A stretch of 64,000 nucleotides of DNA. Origin: Candidatus Zixiibacteriota bacterium (GTDB taxonomy: Bacteria; Desulfobacterota; Binatia; UBA9968). Under the pieces are notes generated by a model. The model was given only the letters and a program-made list of their open reading frames with translations, did not search any database and was not told the DNA's origin. The stretch lies in contig DATLYW010000033.1 of the NCBI GenBank assembly GCA_035574315.1, positions 181,975-245,974 on the forward strand. Reading direction: 5' to 3'. This document shows, piece after piece, positions 63,758-64,000 of the stretch (position 1 is the stretch's first letter; each line of letters starts with the position of its first letter). A program made the position numbers and the translations under genes.

Positions 63758-63843
63758 CATCCACGAATTCTCGCGATTGAGCGAGTCCGTTCGCAGCCAG
63801 CTAACTCGTTGGATTTGCGGCCCTAATCGCCGGGCGAGCGGTT

Positions 63844-63859
63844 CGGCACAGTTCGCGCA
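63844..63859 (+). promoter_or_regulatory. Sigma-54 (-24/-12) promoter candidate
   Basis: CGGCACAGTTCGCGCA aligns with TGGCAC-N5-TTGCA: GG and GC are 12 bases apart as required, with mismatches at the first T and in the TT before GC. The start codon of the next gene is 53 bases downstream. A sigma-54 activator is encoded directly upstream. Confidence 0.45.
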
Positions 63860-63912
63860 CTAGGCGTGGGCGAGCTGTGACGAACAGCAAATAGACTTTC
63901 AGGAGGGCGGTC

Positions 63913-64000
63913 ATGGTCAGCAACTACAGTTATCAGGGGGCGCTGGAAACATCGGAGCGGATTAACTGGCGGATCGAAGACATTATCGGGGGCGAGAAGC
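63913..64000 (+). CDS. Start of a protein of unknown function (cut by window edge)
   Basis: 29 residues are visible, from ATG 63913 after AGGAGGG at 63901-63907, and the frame is open at the edge. It begins MVSNYSYQGALETSERINWR and continues IEDIIGGEK. The opening reminds me of a ferritin-like or diiron family, but it is too short to call. It is the likely target of the sigma-54 activator. Confidence 0.6.
   Translation, partial: MVSNYSYQGALETSERINWRIEDIIGGEK

Overview
The window reads as one contig piece from a high-GC (by eye about two thirds G+C), Gram-negative, soil- or sediment-type bacterium. An MlaA outer-membrane lipid protein, sigma-54 regulation, the DUF4416 gene behind coaBC, and the order nfeD-slipin-queA-tgt-yajC-secD-secF-recJ point to the broad deltaproteobacterial / Binatota / Methylomirabilota-Rokubacteria neighbourhood. 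That placement is an inference from gene content. No rRNA, CRISPR array or replication origin is seen.

Layout. 1-8.5 kb: a 3'-truncated triple-GAF sensor kinase, an aldehyde dehydrogenase/class III aminotransferase pair, a TPR protein, an SDR, a PAC2 protein and a GT2 glycosyltransferase. 8.7-12.0 kb: a nitrate/sulfonate/thiamine-precursor type ABC importer whose binding-protein gene converges on its permease-permease-ATPase operon. 12.2-16.4 kb: tRNA m1A methyltransferase, mannose-1-phosphate guanylyltransferase, an RluD-type pseudouridine synthase, a small zinc-ribbon protein and MlaA. 16.7-30.1 kb: a housekeeping block (coaBC, DUF4416, uracil-DNA glycosylase, nfeD, slipin, queA, tgt, yajC, secD, secF, recJ) ending in an orphan binding protein and a queuosine-precursor transporter. 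30.2-35.6 kb: an APC permease with a stress-protein-like tail, a PAS/HisKA/receiver protein without an ATPase domain, a TPR protein, a coiled-coil protein and an AbrB-type membrane protein. 35.8-46.3 kb: a catabolic block with two tandem paralogous ThDP enzymes, a UbiD-family decarboxylase, enoyl-CoA hydratase, acyl-CoA ligase and an MFS carrier.

46.4-52.9 kb looks foreign. Its G+C is lower, and three copies of a dispersed motif (core CTAGACCTGACCCC preceded by an extended -10-like TGCTACRAT) each stand upstream of one unrelated gene: a zinc-ribbon/PIN-like protein, a secreted cupin-like protein, and a nitrilase followed by a binding protein. A broken IS481-type transposase, a Bug-family binding protein and a PIN-domain remnant follow, and the stretch ends at a tRNA-Glu/tRNA-Gln pair next to gltX. 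This repeat-plus-single-gene layout is the best candidate for something undescribed here.

53-64 kb: gltX, then small-molecule metabolism genes (CoxG-like, GMC oxidoreductase, a split ThDP decarboxylase, EamA exporter, cyclase-family hydrolase, VOC protein, 3Fe-4S ferredoxin, isoaspartyl peptidase) and a GAF-PAS sigma-54 activator. The activator is followed by a palindrome and a -24/-12 promoter candidate in front of a gene that runs off the end. Many starts have a plausible -10 box only 6-20 bases upstream, so very short leaders seem common in this genome.
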